Part shown: one piece after another, positions 37,112 through 50,620 of the stretch
Layout of the letters: each line of letters opens with the position of its first letter
Position numbering within the stretch: position 1 is the first letter of the stretch
NCBI RefSeq assembly: GCF_032884065.1
Contig: NC_088868.1
Coordinates: 9,982,335 to 10,046,334, forward strand
Source: Artemia franciscana
Taxonomy: Eukaryota > Arthropoda > Branchiopoda > Anostraca > Artemiidae
DNA: 64,000 bases
Reading direction: 5' to 3'
Notes under the pieces: model-generated
What the model was told of the DNA's origin: nothing
Seen by the model: only the letters and a program-made list of their open reading frames with translations
Database searches by the model: none
Position numbers and translations under genes: made by a program

Positions 37112-37250
37112 ACTAAAAAATTTTGGTGTAAAGAGCGAGGTGTCAAGAAGCCCCCTCGTATACATAATAAGTTCTGATCGTTTTAATTTTTGATGTTGAT
37201 CCTTTCTTTCAGATGAAAAAACTCGTTTTTTTTAAAGTTTAATTGCTTCA
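37112..37250 (+). mobile_element. Family A copy, right part after the LINE
   Basis: 'agtactaaaaaattttggtg' then 'taaagagcgaggtgtc', 'cccctcgtatac', 'gatcgttttaatttttgatg' and 'cagatgaaaaaactcg' continue the family A order where it breaks at 34817. Confidence 0.78.
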
Positions 37251-37255
37251 ATAAT

Positions 37256-37460
37256 TCACAACATAGAAACCACTGTCCAAGGGGAAACACAGTTTGGCTG
37301 TCTAGGGGGGTTACAAAAAAAACTTACAAGACGAATCAAAAGTTTGCTTATGTGCATTTTTTTTTTAACTTTTTGTGCATTTTGTTTATGTGCAGTCTTG
37401 TAACCGTAGCACCGCCTGGATACGCCCTTCCTTGCTGACACGCTGCAACTAACACCCAAA
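37256..37460. mobile_element. Possible small repeat related to the 23331 element
   Basis: It includes 'gggggttacaaaaaaaactt' and a right end 'ccgcctggatacgccc', resembling the terminal motif at 23331-23472. The left end is not clear. Confidence 0.3.
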
Positions 37461-38895
37461 CCTTTACTTTACATTAAATAATTACATGAAACAAGAAAAA
37501 AGAAGAAGGAAAATTATATTCTTCAAAAGGATACAAAATTTACAATAAATAATCTATAAACGGCTATAATTATTTCATAATTCTTGAAATTTTTGTTTTA
37601 ATTAAAATAAAGTAGAGAGCGCAGTTAATAAATGAAAATCAAAAATAAACTATTAATCAAATAATACAATAAATAAATAATGAAAACATTTATTTTTTAT
37701 ACAAGGTAAGGAATTACGTCATAATTGTAGGTTATAACAATAAATGACTAGAAAGTCAAGCCTGTAATATGTTAGTCATAATGACGTCATATCATTAGGA
37801 TTACAACTGAGTGATTTAAAAGACAGAAAGCCGGTAAAGTATCTAGGCCGAGCAACCGAAATATCTACTTCAAAACAGCAGCGTTAGATAGAAATCGACA
37901 CTAGCAATTGGACTCGTTACCATATCATCAAGTTTTTTGTCCCCTCTATTATTTTTAAGAATTAACTTTATAAAAAACATATTTATTTGTCAATATAACT
38001 TCAGTTGGTAACTTACTCAAACGGTGTATCGCGAATATAACTCAGAAACACACAGAAGTAAACATTAGGCTGTAACCCGTTCAAAGATCTAAGTTTTAAA
38101 AGGCAGCTCTTTAGTGACTCCAACTCACAGAAATTTAAGCAGAGGAAGCAAGGATTTTGCATAAACTAAAGATACAAAAAATATTTTTGGATATCAAAGG
38201 GTGGCATTTTGAAAAAAATTGAATACAAAAAACAATATCTTTATCAGACAAAGAACTTGAGCATGGTGACAATAGCAGATAAGCAGGCTACCATTTCTTT
38301 TCAAGATTTAACCTGAAAATTTGTGAAAGAAACAGGGAGGGGGTAATCTAGATTTTGCCCTGGGTGGAAGAGAGGCCAAAACTGTCACTGTCCTTGGTAC
38401 TAACGCCTTCGTGATTTTAAAGCTTATTAGCAGGCCGGTGTTATTGAAGTCCTTATCATCTTAGCCAATTTTAGCAAGGATAAAAGAAAACTTATAACCG
38501 TTTTGCATACATTACTGCAAAATAACTGCATATTCATCAATCTGTTACTTAATCTAAGTGTGTGGAACGAAAGCTTGGCTATAAAGCTAAACTAATTTCT
38601 TATTACTGAATTAGCGTAATACTTTTAAATAAAGAGGCAGACTCACTTGAGTTTTGAAGCCTTTCCCTTTTATTTTAATGAATAGACCATGAGAAAGTCA
38701 ATAAGCTCCAACCCCCCACTCCTTTCCGCTTAGTTGAACGACAGGATCATTTTCTATCATAAAAACCCTTGACATTTTAAGATCTTCTGAAAAACGAACT
38801 TTCCAATGAAGAATTTGTATTGACTCCGTGGGATTTGACCGCCAATTTGTTTCAGCTCGATCTGAAGAGGGATAAGGGTGAATATTTGTGGAGTC
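37461..38895. other. AT-rich DNA without recognised genes
   Basis: No gene or clear repeat is seen. Confidence 0.5.
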
Positions 38896-39155
38896 AAAAG
38901 TTTCCCTTGAGAATGTAAATGCTTATTTCTTGAAGTGTAATTTGCTTCTCGTTCCCTGTGATAACAACCTCGAACTTTTGTTCTTATTGATGAATTGTAA
39001 AACTAGGGAAAGGGGATATTAAACATTTTCAGAATATTCAGCATGTAATATGTAGAATAATTGTAGAATAATATAGAATTAATTCATTTTTTGGAGTTAA
39101 ATTGGAACAAAACAGAAAATTTGTGGAGTCAAAAGTTTCACTTGAGAATGAAAAT

Positions 39156-39222
39156 ATTACTATTACTAATAACTCAATGCAGCAGGGAGCCGCCTGAGGC
39201 CAACACAGCTACGCACATTTCT
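39156..39222 (-). mobile_element. RTE-like LINE 3'-end fragment
   Basis: 'gagccgcctgaggccaacac' and 'agctacgcac' match the 3' end of the LINE at 34818-37111, including the preceding 'actattactaata' tail. Confidence 0.8.
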
Positions 39223-39332
39223 CGGGGATATTAAACATTTTCAGAAAATTTGGCATATAATATGCAGAACAATTCTAAAGTATTACAGAATAAATGCATT
39301 TTTTGTAGTTAAATTGGGACATGAGAATAAAA

Positions 39333-39612
39333 TATTACTATTACTAACAACTCAATGCAGCACGGAGCCACCTGAGGCCAACACAGCTACGCACACTTCT
39401 CCTTCACCCTAATCCATTCAATCTCCCTATTTACACCCTCCCAAGAAGTTTTAGTTTCCCTTAAATTTCTCCTTATGACCCCCTACCACCTTATTTGGGG
39501 ACGACCTGCTTTTTTTGGCCCTAGACGGCTGGCCGACAAGGACAATCTTTGGCAATCTGTCATCCTTTATCCGCAGAACGTGTCCTAGACCTCTAATCCT
39601 TTCTCTCATTAT
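39333..39612 (-). mobile_element. RTE-like LINE 3' fragment, about 280 bp
   Basis: It matches the same LINE 3' region further into the ORF: 'gccacctgaggccaacacag', then 'ggacgacctgcttt', 'ggccgacaaggacaatcttt', 'ggcaatctgtcatcctttat'. Numerous changes break the frame. Confidence 0.82.
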
Positions 39613-39614
39613 AT

Positions 39615-40275
39615 ATTTATTGGGGACATGATATTTATTTTAAAGTGGGTTTAAATAGTGACGAAATAAAGTGGTACATGTCAGAGAGGGAAAATTTCTT
39701 AACACTTGTAGAAATGAGGAAGGATTTAGGGAGAATAAAGGTAATAGAGCCTTACTCGTGTCCCATGTGTGGAGATAAGGGTGAAGATATGTTTCAATCC
39801 ATGGTTCTTTGTCCTGAAATACAGGATTTAAGAAAATAATTATTTTCTAGTAATTTGGGGTTAAGTGAGTGGTTTGCCTCAGTAATGGGGTCAAAATAAT
39901 AACAGACAATAAAAAAGATAGTAAATTATATTAAATTGGGAACGACCTGTAGAGAGAAATTTTTGTAAGGGAAGGGGTGTGGTTGAAGTGTTTTATTTCT
40001 TCTTTTCGTAGCCATTTATCGTGTGGGCTTAAATTATTTAGTACCAATCTTCCATTTGTACGACATTTTGTGTAATTATGTAAGTTAGTTTTTTTTGCAT
40101 AATGTGCTTTATTATGTTTGTTTTTGTTTTGCAATTGTAATTTTTTTTCATGGTTATAGCTACGTACAATGTTTTGTTATATTTGTTATTATCATGTGCT
40201 ATTATTTTGTTCTTTTTTTGCCATGGCCCAAAGTGGCTTTTATTGCAATATCTATTTATCTACTTAAAGCCTTAT
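39615..40275 (+). mobile_element. 3' end of a second LINE type
   Basis: It holds an ORF fragment (39645-39839) and a T-rich 3' region ending near 'gcccaaagtggcttttattg' and 'caatatctatttatctactt'. The ORF piece contains CPMCGDKGEDMFQSMVLCPE, a Cys-Cys-His/Cys knuckle-like motif found at the C-terminus of R1/Jockey-type LINE proteins. The usual His near 'MFH' reads Gln here, and the frame stops soon after. Confidence 0.65.
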
Positions 40276-40440
40276 AATGGGAATTATAGCCCTTGATAAT
40301 GTAAATTCCTGGGCTATTTCTCTAAGCGTAATTTGGTTCTCATTCTCTGTGAAAACAACTTTGAAATTCAGTTCTTATTTGTGAAATGTAACCGGTACAG
40401 ATTAAATATTTTCAGGATTTTTAGCTTATGGTGAAGAAAT

Positions 40441-41004
40441 CTGAAGCCATTTATTAGTCCAAGTTCATGCCCAAGGACTGACAAAATTATCCCTTCTTCA
40501 CTAGCGTCTATGCTGTACTCTTTTGCTAGTGTTGAAACTTGTCACTTGCACTTACTTGAACTTGTTGCACGTTAAAGCCACATCCAGGCTAATTGCGGAG
40601 CCCAGCAGACGACGGCATGTCTTCTTCCAGAGGTTTTGCTCGTGGGTAGTAGGCTCTACGATCTCATATCACTGGCAATTCCAACGATGGCCATATTTTT
40701 TGAACCCTCCGGTTGGCTCAGTTCCAAAATTAACTGTTTCAAACCATGTCTTTTTTTGGCCTCCCGTTCTCATCTTCCATACTGGTAGAGGTAGAAATTA
40801 GAGGCATCTTTTGCTTATTTAGTCATACGGTCTGCGCATCGTGTTGCCAAATCATCTTTTTATCCTAACACGACCCATTAAGACAATAATTTGGCCCTGT
40901 GCGAAAACATATTTCGTTCAGAAACATACAGGGCTTATTTGTACTCCCACTAGGACTAGGCAATTTTTCGGCTTCATCTGGCATCAACAATTCAGCTGTT
41001 ACAC
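40441..41004. other. Intergenic DNA
   Basis: Nothing recognised. A 92-codon plus frame (40523-40801) has mixed composition but no recognised homology. Confidence 0.4.
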
Positions 41005-41770
41005 TAGAATAATATGAAAAAAACTTCGTTTTCTTAAAGAGTTAAAGAGGCTGCGTCCCAAAGTCGAACCTTAAAACGTACAGGAATTAGAAGAGGCAGT
41101 TGGGGGGCTGCCGCCCCCCCAAACCCCCAGCTTTTAAAGACTCTTTTGTACAGGTTTTTTTTTTTCTGGGGGGGGGGGACTTCATTGTTACTAATTACTA
41201 GTTTCGGCGCAATGGTTCTCCTGTCCTCTTGTGTTTAACATTTTTCGAAGTTATTCCATTATTCATTCATTTCAATTTTTTGTTAAAAAATTGAAACTTT
41301 CGGGGGGTTAAGATTTTCCTACGAAACTTTCATGGGCACTTACTCGGAGAATTCCGCATCGAATGAGTCTTCGTACACCCAGATCCGATTTCGGATGTGA
41401 CCTGTAGGCGTCTAGGAAAAAAAAGTAAATGAATTTTAAGTGGCTATGTGTGGTTTCTGGAAAACAGGGAAGGAGTTATCAGATCAAGCTGAAATTTCGC
41501 GGATAAGCTCCTGGGCCCTAGGGGACCTTAACTTGTGAATTTCAGCCCGATCGGACAACGTTAAAGGGGGGCTTGGGTTGACAGGTTGAAACTTTCGGCC
41601 AGATTTTCCCCATGAAGAAAGAGTTGGAGGGGGATGAAATTTTGCAGGTTTCTTAGTTGGAGCTCGGGCTACGAAATGCATCCCTCCCCATCCGTCTGCG
41701 ACCACTGGAACCGAAGATCGCTTAACATTGTCGTGTGTCGCCTCTTTATAGGAGGCACGAGTGTGCCTCC
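41005..41770. repeat. GC-richer island, probable transposable element
   Basis: About 760 bp are clearly less AT-rich than the surroundings. The stretch has G and C runs ('ctgccgcccccccaaaccc'), a 'gaaactttcggggggtt' block, a related 'gaaactttcggccag' block (41587) and a terminal hairpin 'ggaggcacgagtgtgcctcc'. A 73-codon minus frame (41484-41705) is likely a by-product. It occurs once in the window; a repeat nature is inferred from composition. Confidence 0.45.
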
Positions 41771-42134
41771 TTGATCTTTCAATTGTAAGCTACCCAGACT
41801 CTAGACCATAAGCTAGTTAGACATACATCTAGAAAAGTCATAAAGACATTTTGTCATAAAGACAATGGGTCAACAAGCTGATGAGGGAAAAGTAGAGAGA
41901 TAAATATTCCTCGGTTAATTTTAGAACAGACTTGGTTAATTTGGCGCCTCAATGCTTCATATTGAATTCCGAAACATTTCGGTCCTAGACCTTCTTATGT
42001 TATTAACAATAAGGAAAGAATTAAAGTTAATAATCCCTTTCTGAAACTGTTTGAGTATTTTCTTTATTTTAGTAATCCTTAAGGTCCGTTGCAAATCTCT
42101 TTGTCGGATGCAAATGTTGAAATTTGTCCATCCG

Positions 42135-43150
<1,016 letters not shown>

Positions 43151-43194
43151 AAATGTTGCTTTAAACTAAATCAAAAGGCGTTGTGTTTATGGTT

Positions 43195-43405
43195 GCCAAT
43201 AAGCAAGGCCTTACCCAGAAGGAGGGTATGGGGTTAACCCCCTCCCCGCGAATTATTTTTTTCGACTTGTAAAAACGTAACAAAACTGAGCATAAATAAA
43301 CTTTGATGGGCTTTCAAAGTTTATTTGTAAACGCCCTCCCAAAAAAAAATTACTTTGTGAACATCCATCGAAAAAAAAATACTGGACAGAGGGCTGTCCA
43401 GTTAT
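43195..43405. mobile_element. Non-coding repeat with internal hairpin
   Basis: AAATAAACTTTGA (43294-43306) and TCAAAGTTTATTT (43314-43326) are inverted. Paired G-rich and C-rich blocks ('aggagggtatggggttaacc', 'cccctccccgcg') precede. The layout resembles 25120-25345 and 44440-44590. Confidence 0.45.
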
Positions 43406-44639
43406 GACAGCGACTGGGACTGTTATGTTGAAGCTGTTGGGGCTAATACTATTACTATGTCTGCTTTTACAATTTAAATGAATAAAATGAATTTAAGTAT
43501 ATTTAGGTTGTCAAAGAATACGGATAGAATCTTTTGGGAATGATATTAAGTTTTATCTTTCAGGTTAACCTCAGGAGCTATAAAATTAAATTAAAAAATG
43601 CTGTTTGCGTCACGATTAAAAATTGCTCCAACGTACAAATAGCAAACCAAGCTACGGATTCTTATAGAAAAAGATGAAAAGATTTAAAATATTGTTTTTC
43701 CATGGAAAAGACTATATCAATAAAAAAAAAATGAACAGAAATTCATTGAGGAAAACTTTTTCCACAACACAAGTTTTTCAATGGAAAGTAAATAGCTCCA
43801 TTAAATCAACAATGATAAGAACTAAAGTTAAATAATCTTCCAAGCGTAAAACTACGACAAATCACTATCAATAAATAAATGAAACTCAAAAAGAACAAAA
43901 ATTGCAATAAATAGTCGAGTGAAACTCAAAATGAGCAAAACTTAACTTGAGTAGGGCTGATAACCCCCTTGCTTTCTCAAGACAAAACTTCTCAAGACAT
44001 TTGCACTTTACTGAAAACGAAACATGTTTTAAATGTTTTCACTTTTTTTCTTTAATGAACAGAGAATCAAACCTTTAATTAGTAAATATTAGTATATGTC
44101 AATTAAAATGAGATTCAACGGTCATTCGTTTTTTTTTCCTTTCAGTAAAGCGCTGTTCCAATTTCCAATAAAAATTTTGGCAGGATTGATTGTTTGCTGA
44201 CTCTGGAAGTTGTTATGCCAGACAAATGAAAATTCTGATCAGTTGTTTTACAGGCAACATTAGGACTGAAAAGGTCCCTTGCTCCATCCTTTTGACTCTC
44301 CAAAACACTGACTCGTCATGAACTATAAGTTTATGTACTAGAAAATAGAAGTTTCAAGGAAAACCCAAATTGAAGATTTGGAAGGTTTTTTCAAGCTCCT
44401 ATTTGAACTCATTTGCTGATTGTAAGGCTCACAAGCCTTAACTAAGGACTTATCCAGGATTTTTTCGAGGGTTGGGGTAACGCATAAAATTTTACAAATC
44501 ACATCAAAAATTGGCTTATAGGCATTTTTGTTACTTTTTTACGGGTTAAACAAATGTTTGAGGACCCGATAATCCCTTGGATTAACTCCACGAGTACAGC
44601 TCCTCGATTCTGTTAGAATTGTCTTAAAGAATTGGAACA
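43406..44639. other. AT-rich DNA with one possible small repeat
   Basis: No gene is seen. At 44440-44590, 'acttatccaggattttttcg' and 'ttttgttacttttttacggg' resemble blocks in the 25120 and 43195 repeats. Confidence 0.4.
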
Positions 44640-44930
44640 AGATTCGAACTTTAGCGTAAAGAGCGAGGTATTAACGAGGGCGCGATCCCCCTTTGCGCTA
44701 AAGTTTGATTTTGTTCTAATTCCTTAAGAATGGGCCCTGAATCACAAAGGCCGTTTAATTAGAATAAATAGTTCTTTTAAAAGTGCTAAGAAAACTTTAG
44801 CGTAAAGAGCGAGGTATTAACGATGGGGCAAGACCCCTCATATACGTTACAATTTCTTTTCGTTTTAAATTTTCATGTTGATCCTTACTTTCACTTGGAT
44901 AAAACTTGTTTTTTTATATTTAATTATGAA
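44640..44930 (+). mobile_element. Family A distal fragment with duplicated block
   Basis: 'actttagcgtaaagagcgag' with 'gtattaacga' occurs twice, at 44652 and 44795, flanking an inverted 'gcgctaaagtttgattttg' and 'ctgaatcacaaaggccgttt'. The order equals the distal part of the copy at 59815. Confidence 0.85.
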
Positions 44931-46034
44931 AAATCTTCTAGACGAAGTTGTACGTTCTGGAGTTCTAAAAGCCTAAGTTATTTCTTAGTTATCTTGATCT
45001 TTTTTTATTTATTGCTATTCAGTAGAATTTTATTTAACTTAACATTAGTAATATTTTGAAAAGAAAAATATTTTAAATAGAATGTTTATATAGATATTCC
45101 TATATTTTTTTTCTGGGTGTGACGGCTATGCTTCAGTGATCTTTCAGTGACCTTTATAATTTTTGTTACAAAATGTTAAAACCTGTTATCCTCTGTAATC
45201 GTAGAAATTGGTCATTCATCCTAGTTTTTTTGCAACTGCAGAAGTTTTTTTTTTATCTCAACATGGTATAAATTTGCCAGATAACTTTATACCAAGTTAC
45301 AACACAACTTAATGCCAAGATGGCATAACTTGTACATCATAAGTAGATATTTTGGTCTTTCAGACATGTTGATTTCTGTAACATCCAGATGTACATAAGA
45401 ATATTGGTCGGTATTAGGTTACCTTTTGAAGAAAGGGGACAACATTTTTACAAAACAATAATGAACATTTATGACCTTATGTCTCCCCAAACACAGAAAA
45501 AGAAGCCAGAGCTTTCATTCAAACTTTACAAAGCAGGATCTCAGCTGCTTTCTCAATAACACTTCCTTTTCAAGCACTTCAAAATTGCATGGAACTAATA
45601 GTTGAGCTTAAATATAATGAATATTTGAAAGTCAAAGAGCTTTAGATACCAAGAGGAGGCTTTGAACACGAAATTTGAAGTTTTTCTCTAAAACATGATT
45701 AAGCACATTCTAAGAGTTTGGGAACCCTTGTGTCTGCTTTATCGAAGAAATTTCTATAACCCCTTGTTGCTTTGAGAGAAACTTGTTGAGAATTTGGTTT
45801 ACAGGATAAGTTTCTTTGATGAATATCACTTTCACAAGGGAATTGATGTGGTCTTGATTTAAAAAAAAAACTTCTTAATTGTGGGTTAAAGCATTCATAA
45901 AGGACTTGAGATTTGGGAAATTTTTAGCTTTTATAGGAAACTCGGATACATAGGTTTTTTAGAGAGAATAATCCACGACTATCGAGTGTTCATGTTAAAA
46001 GTGTAGTTTTTCGAAAGGAAAATACCGTATATCA

Positions 46035-46035
<1 letters not shown>
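44931..46035. other. Intergenic DNA
   Basis: Nothing recognised. Confidence 0.5.

Positions 46036-46117
<82 letters not shown>
46036..46117. repeat. (AT)n microsatellite
   Basis: About 80 bp of pure AT alternation. Confidence 0.96.
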
Positions 46118-46120
<3 letters not shown>

Positions 46121-46252
46121 GTTGAGATCATGTCATTCAATTTTCAATTATCAATTTTACATGTAGAGAAATTCCGGGAAAATTATCTTGATCCCCAGAT
46201 TACCTTGGGTACCCAGTACACATTCAGATCCGAGTAAGTGGCAATGTGCCTA

Positions 46253-46706
46253 CATTTCTGGGCAAATATATCACAGTTCATATTATTGACTTACCAATAA
46301 AGTGAACATACCATTCGAAGCCTTTTTTTATGTTCTTTACGAATATAATAATCGCTTCTATTGCAAATTCAAATTTAAGCAATTTTTGACCTAACCCAAT
46401 CAGACCTAACCAAAAATAACCTTATTATAAATAATTTTGACGCTGAGAAAATGTAGTATTATTTTGTCGAAAATGACCGAGAAAACGGGGTTGAGAAAAC
46501 GTAGTATTATTTTGTCGGAAAACGACCGATAACTCATACTCTAATTGAAAATTCTTCAATTTTAAGCGCACAAAAAGTGCTTAAATTTGAATTTGCAGTA
46601 GAAGTGATTATTATATTCGTAAAGAGCATAAAAAGGCATCGACTGGTATTTTCACTAAATTAGTAAGTCAATAATATGAACTGTGATATAATTACCCATT
46701 TCTGCC
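46253..46706. mobile_element. Foldback element, arms about 135 bp
   Basis: 46253-46387 and 46572-46706 are inverted copies with few differences: 'atatcacagttcatattatt', 'ctttacgaatataataatcg' and 'gcaaattcaaatttaagca' in the left arm, each as reverse complement in the right arm. The loop of about 185 bp holds a short direct duplication ('gtagtattattttgtcg' twice, near 46454 and 46500). It is non-coding and MITE-like. Confidence 0.93.
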
Positions 46707-46919
46707 CAATAATTGGCAATAGGGGGGATAAGGGCTGGAAAAGTCATAAAACTGTTCCACTTTTGGTCTTCAATTATATATTTAAAAACTTTGCATAGTT
46801 TCGCTTCAAACCAAGTACAACATTCCTGCTTTTTTGATAACAATAAGGAGTTTAGGTTAGAGGGAAAGGAGCCGTTGCATGATTGCTCCAAAGAAAAGAT
46901 GCAACATACCTAGCTTCTT

Positions 46920-49119
46920 ACCAAAAATGTGTGATAAGAGGAGTAGATAGAGAATTTTTGCCGGCGCTCTTTTTGTCTCCAGCTTATTATTTCAAAGAAT
47001 CTTGTTTTATATTGTTTCTACTGAGTGCTTATTAATGTTTTGTGATTTACACCACAACCCTGAATTTGCTACTCCCTCGAAGCATTGAATGTCGTATATC
47101 TCAAGAAAAGATTTTTGTACAAAAGTTGATGCAATTCACATTTATGAGCTCTTCAAGGAGAACTTATCAGATCAGGCGTAAAATTGTATCTCTCTTAGTT
47201 TAAACATTCACTTCCCTGCCATGGGACACATTCCTAAATTTATCACCAAAAAAAGTAAAAAGGAAACCCTCAGATTTTCTAAACAACAAGAGAGCTACTA
47301 AATTTTAAGATAAATATATATTACCACTTCATTACCTCACCCCCAAACACAGAAAATGAAATCTCAAAATTAACTAAAATTACAAAAAGAAACGACTTTA
47401 AAAAAAATAGACTAAAGAATAAAAAATCCTTTTCTAATACATATTTTAAACTCTTCTTCCTTTCCTTCTTTTATCCTGCGGTATTTGGTCCATATTGAAA
47501 AATCATGGATGAAATACCTCTCCTCGCCTCCTCTTCCTTTTCTTTTTCTTGATGATGGGTTGGTGATACTTCATGTAATGGATAGAATCAAATCGGGTGT
47601 TTTTGTTTTGTTTTTCGTATCCCTGAGCATAAAACAAAAAATCAATCACATTAATTTTTCCTTTTTTTACTCTAAGACTCTCTGCTTTTTTGTAATCTAA
47701 TTCACCATTATTTCAATATTGTTTCCTTCACTTTACTACATATCTATCATGCCTCTTACTCGGCATTCTACTTTTTCTAATTCCTCACATACACAATTTT
47801 TCCTTCCTGTTACATTTTATTTACCTTTTTCCAAAAACAGCGGTTTTTCACAGTTCACCCATTCATGGGATTCTCCATCCATAAATGAAGAAAAGAAACG
47901 GCTTTTAAATGAGGTTTGGACCTTTGAGAAGATTCTCCTATTTGGATTTGTAAATTTTTTTATTTATTATTTTAAGAAAACGTTTTGGTGATCAAAAATC
48001 CTAAGTACTTTTAGATTTAAATTTAAGTTCAGTTTCAAATCGCTTTCTTCTAGCCTTCTGACTAAAGCGGTACTTTCTAATAAAAGACAAAAATGTATCT
48101 AAAAAAAGTTAAAGCTTGCTAGAGCAAAGGAAAATAGCCCTATCTGATATTAAAATGAAACTTTATCTCAGCTCTTACACTGTAGGCTCTCTGATTCAAG
48201 GACAAGCAAAACTATCCTTTTTTGCCCCAAGTAAGAATTACACAGCTTTCTTAAATTTAATACCATACTCAAAAAATTATAAGAAAACCAGGGAAAAAAT
48301 CAGGACCAAACCAAGTGTTGCTCCCGCAACACAGACCTCACTAAAGTCAAAATTAATAACTCATGCAAATTAATAAAAACAAAGGGGTATATCAATCCCC
48401 CTTCCTTTTGTCCACAACTATTTGTCGGCTCTAGATCCTCCTAGCCTTAAAGTTTGTGTTCCAAAGTTTGAATATTACAATCGAATTACTATCTAAGAAG
48501 CAAGAAAAATTTTAAAAAATGGTAAAGTTTTCCCATTGCATATTAGTTCCTTTTGAAAGATCTAATTGTTCTTTTGAAACAATATACGGGCAGTGAATGA
48601 AGCAATACAAGTAGCTCGGTGAAATTGTAACTGATCTACACATATATTTAGCAATTCCGTTTTTTTCGTACTTTATTTCCGGACTATTCCGGAAGAAGGA
48701 AGTTGTCAAGTATCGTCTGGTTGAAGTGTGTATGACTTCTCATACTAATTTGTGTGATCGGAAACTAATTCAAGGGTTCTCAGAATCTTATGAGGGTATG
48801 CGAAACCATAGTTGAATGGTATTGAATTGGTAGAGTTTTTCTGGGAATTGACTTGTGGGAATGTTTTACCCTGGGAAACAACGTGTACACTTTCCACACG
48901 AAAACACTCACTAAACCAACGTAAACTATTTCACAAGCAAATAGTTCTCTATCTAAAAGCCAAACAAAGTTATGTACCTGGCTATCAGGAATTTGTGCAT
49001 ATATTTTCGTAACTTTCAGATAATGAGGAGATTCTGCTTAGGTTATAAAAAAATGATGATCCTTTAAGTTCATCTGTAACTACTAAATTACCATCCGTTT
49101 CTGAAAATTACTTAAAAAT
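46920..49119. other. Intergenic DNA with two coding-like frames
   Basis: The plus frame 48116-48373 (MLEQRKIALSDIKMKLYLSS start, then Lys/Ser/Thr-rich, ending at TAA) has a mixed residue composition unlike the low-complexity frames nearby, but no homology is recognised and no clear splice signals bound it. A plus segment near 47843 follows a CAAAAACAG acceptor-like site and reads SQFTHSWDSPSINEEKKRLL. Both remain weak. Confidence 0.25.
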
Positions 49120-49800
49120 ACAACTAGATTTTCTTATTTCTTATGAACGTTTTTGTTAGTAATAAACAAACGTACCTTACGAATTAACTTAAGTAACGAA
49201 CTTCTATATTAATATGTTTTTATTGCGTATATGAGGAGGTTCATCCCCTCGTCAATAATCGCTCTATACACTAAAACTTAAATTTTGTCTCAATTCCTTA
49301 AGATTGACCCTGAATCACAAAGGCCGTAGAATAAATAGTTGAGATTAATAAAATTGCTTTAGAGCAAAGAGCAAGGTAGTAGGAGGAGGTGAGCCCCTCA
49401 TATGCCTAATAATTTCTGTTTGTTTTAAGTTTTAATGCTGCTCCTTACTTTCAGTTGAAAAAACTTTTTCATATCTATTTTTAATTGTTTTTTTTAATGC
49501 TAAGAAATCCCGCCCCCTTCATGGAAATTTTCCTCCACAATGACAAATTCCTCCATGGCAAGTTACCCCCCCCCCCACATAAAACACTCCCCTCAACCCA
49601 TCTCCCCAAACAAACAAAAACTCCCCCTGAAAGCGTCTGTACACTTCTCAATAACCATTACAATATGTAAACACTGGTCAAAGTTTGTAACTTGCAGCCC
49701 CTTCCATGGGGACTCTGGGGGAATAAGTCGTCCTCAAAGACATTGTTATTAGGTTTTTTGACTATGCTGAATAAAATATAGTTTTAAAGCATTATAAAAG
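49120..49800 (-). mobile_element. Family A copy, reverse orientation
   Basis: The reverse complement shows family order: 'gcaagttacaaactttgacc' (near 49690), G-rich block (C run at 49567-49577 on plus), 'catgaagggggcgg', 'tgaaagtaaggagcagcatt', 'taaaacaaacagaaattatt', then the distal 'gatgaacctcctcatatacg' part near 49230. The left end with the hairpin is missing. Confidence 0.85.
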
Positions 49801-50410
49801 AAAAAAAATCATGGTCCTTAAGTGTGAGTACACCTAACATAAATCCAGTAGGGGTGGGGGTGAACTGTTTTTATTTGAATATTTTTGCACCTTAAAGACT
49901 CCGCGGGAGGGACTAATTATGTAACTGGAAGACGTTAAGCTTATTGCGAGAATATAGAAAACAAAACCCGAAGTCATTTTGGGGATCTTTGAAGCAAGAA
50001 ATAAATCCTGATTATGGAGACTGTAAGAGTGGCAGCAGAAAGCAAGTGGCAGCAGAAAGCAATTGGTCGAAAACAAAATGGTAGCAGACCACGACAACAA
50101 TTTGAAAACCTGAACTCGATAGTAAATACCAACTCCAGAACCTAGGAAGGGGTTTTGTCGTTTTTCTATTCTCAAGATAACCGCAAATTCTCAAGGAAGA
50201 AAAAGAGGTTTTAAGAAAAAAGGGAAAGCACCAATCTAAATTTCAAGGCATAACCAATATGATTGGGCTAACGCACTAACTCCTTGATGTCGAATTGGAT
50301 TGCTACTGATAACGAATTTGATTGATTCTGAAGATCTCTGATTTGCTGAGCCTTAGCCAATGTCGATTAAAAATAAAGTTGCGTTTTTGATAAGTCTTTG
50401 TTATAAATGG
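49801..50410. other. Intergenic DNA
   Basis: There is a small tandem of 17 bp (GTGGCAGCAGAAAGCAA twice) near 50029-50062. Nothing else is recognised. Confidence 0.45.
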
Positions 50411-50620
50411 ACTTAAGATTAGGGCCTTTTCAACTCACACAAACCGTTTTCTTGAGACCAGATTCAGAACAAGTCCAGTAAAGAAGATTGCAAACTGGGG
50501 TTTTAAAACTGAACTTAAGATTAGGGCCTTTTCCACTGACAAACCGTATTCTTGAAACCAGAATAAGAACTAGCCGAGCAAAGAAGTTTGCACACTGGTT
50601 TTAAAACCGAATTGTCAAAA
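50411..50620. repeat. Tandem duplication, period 102 bp
   Basis: 'acttaagattagggcctttt' begins at 50411 and 50513, followed by matching 'caaaccgt(t/a)ttcttga(g/a)acc' and 'gtaaagaag/gcaaagaag' blocks. The two units are diverged by several substitutions. Confidence 0.85.

Larger units (their letters stand above)
38900..40440. repeat. Locally duplicated block with nested LINE pieces
   Basis: 'ggggatattaaacattttca' occurs at 39012 and 39225 (period 213), each followed by a related stretch and a LINE 3'-end piece. A diverged relative of the left flank (38935-39030: 'gtaatttgcttctcgttccc') recurs at 40325-40420 ('gtaatttggttctcattctc'). The pattern suggests repeated insertion and unequal exchange. 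Confidence 0.65.
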
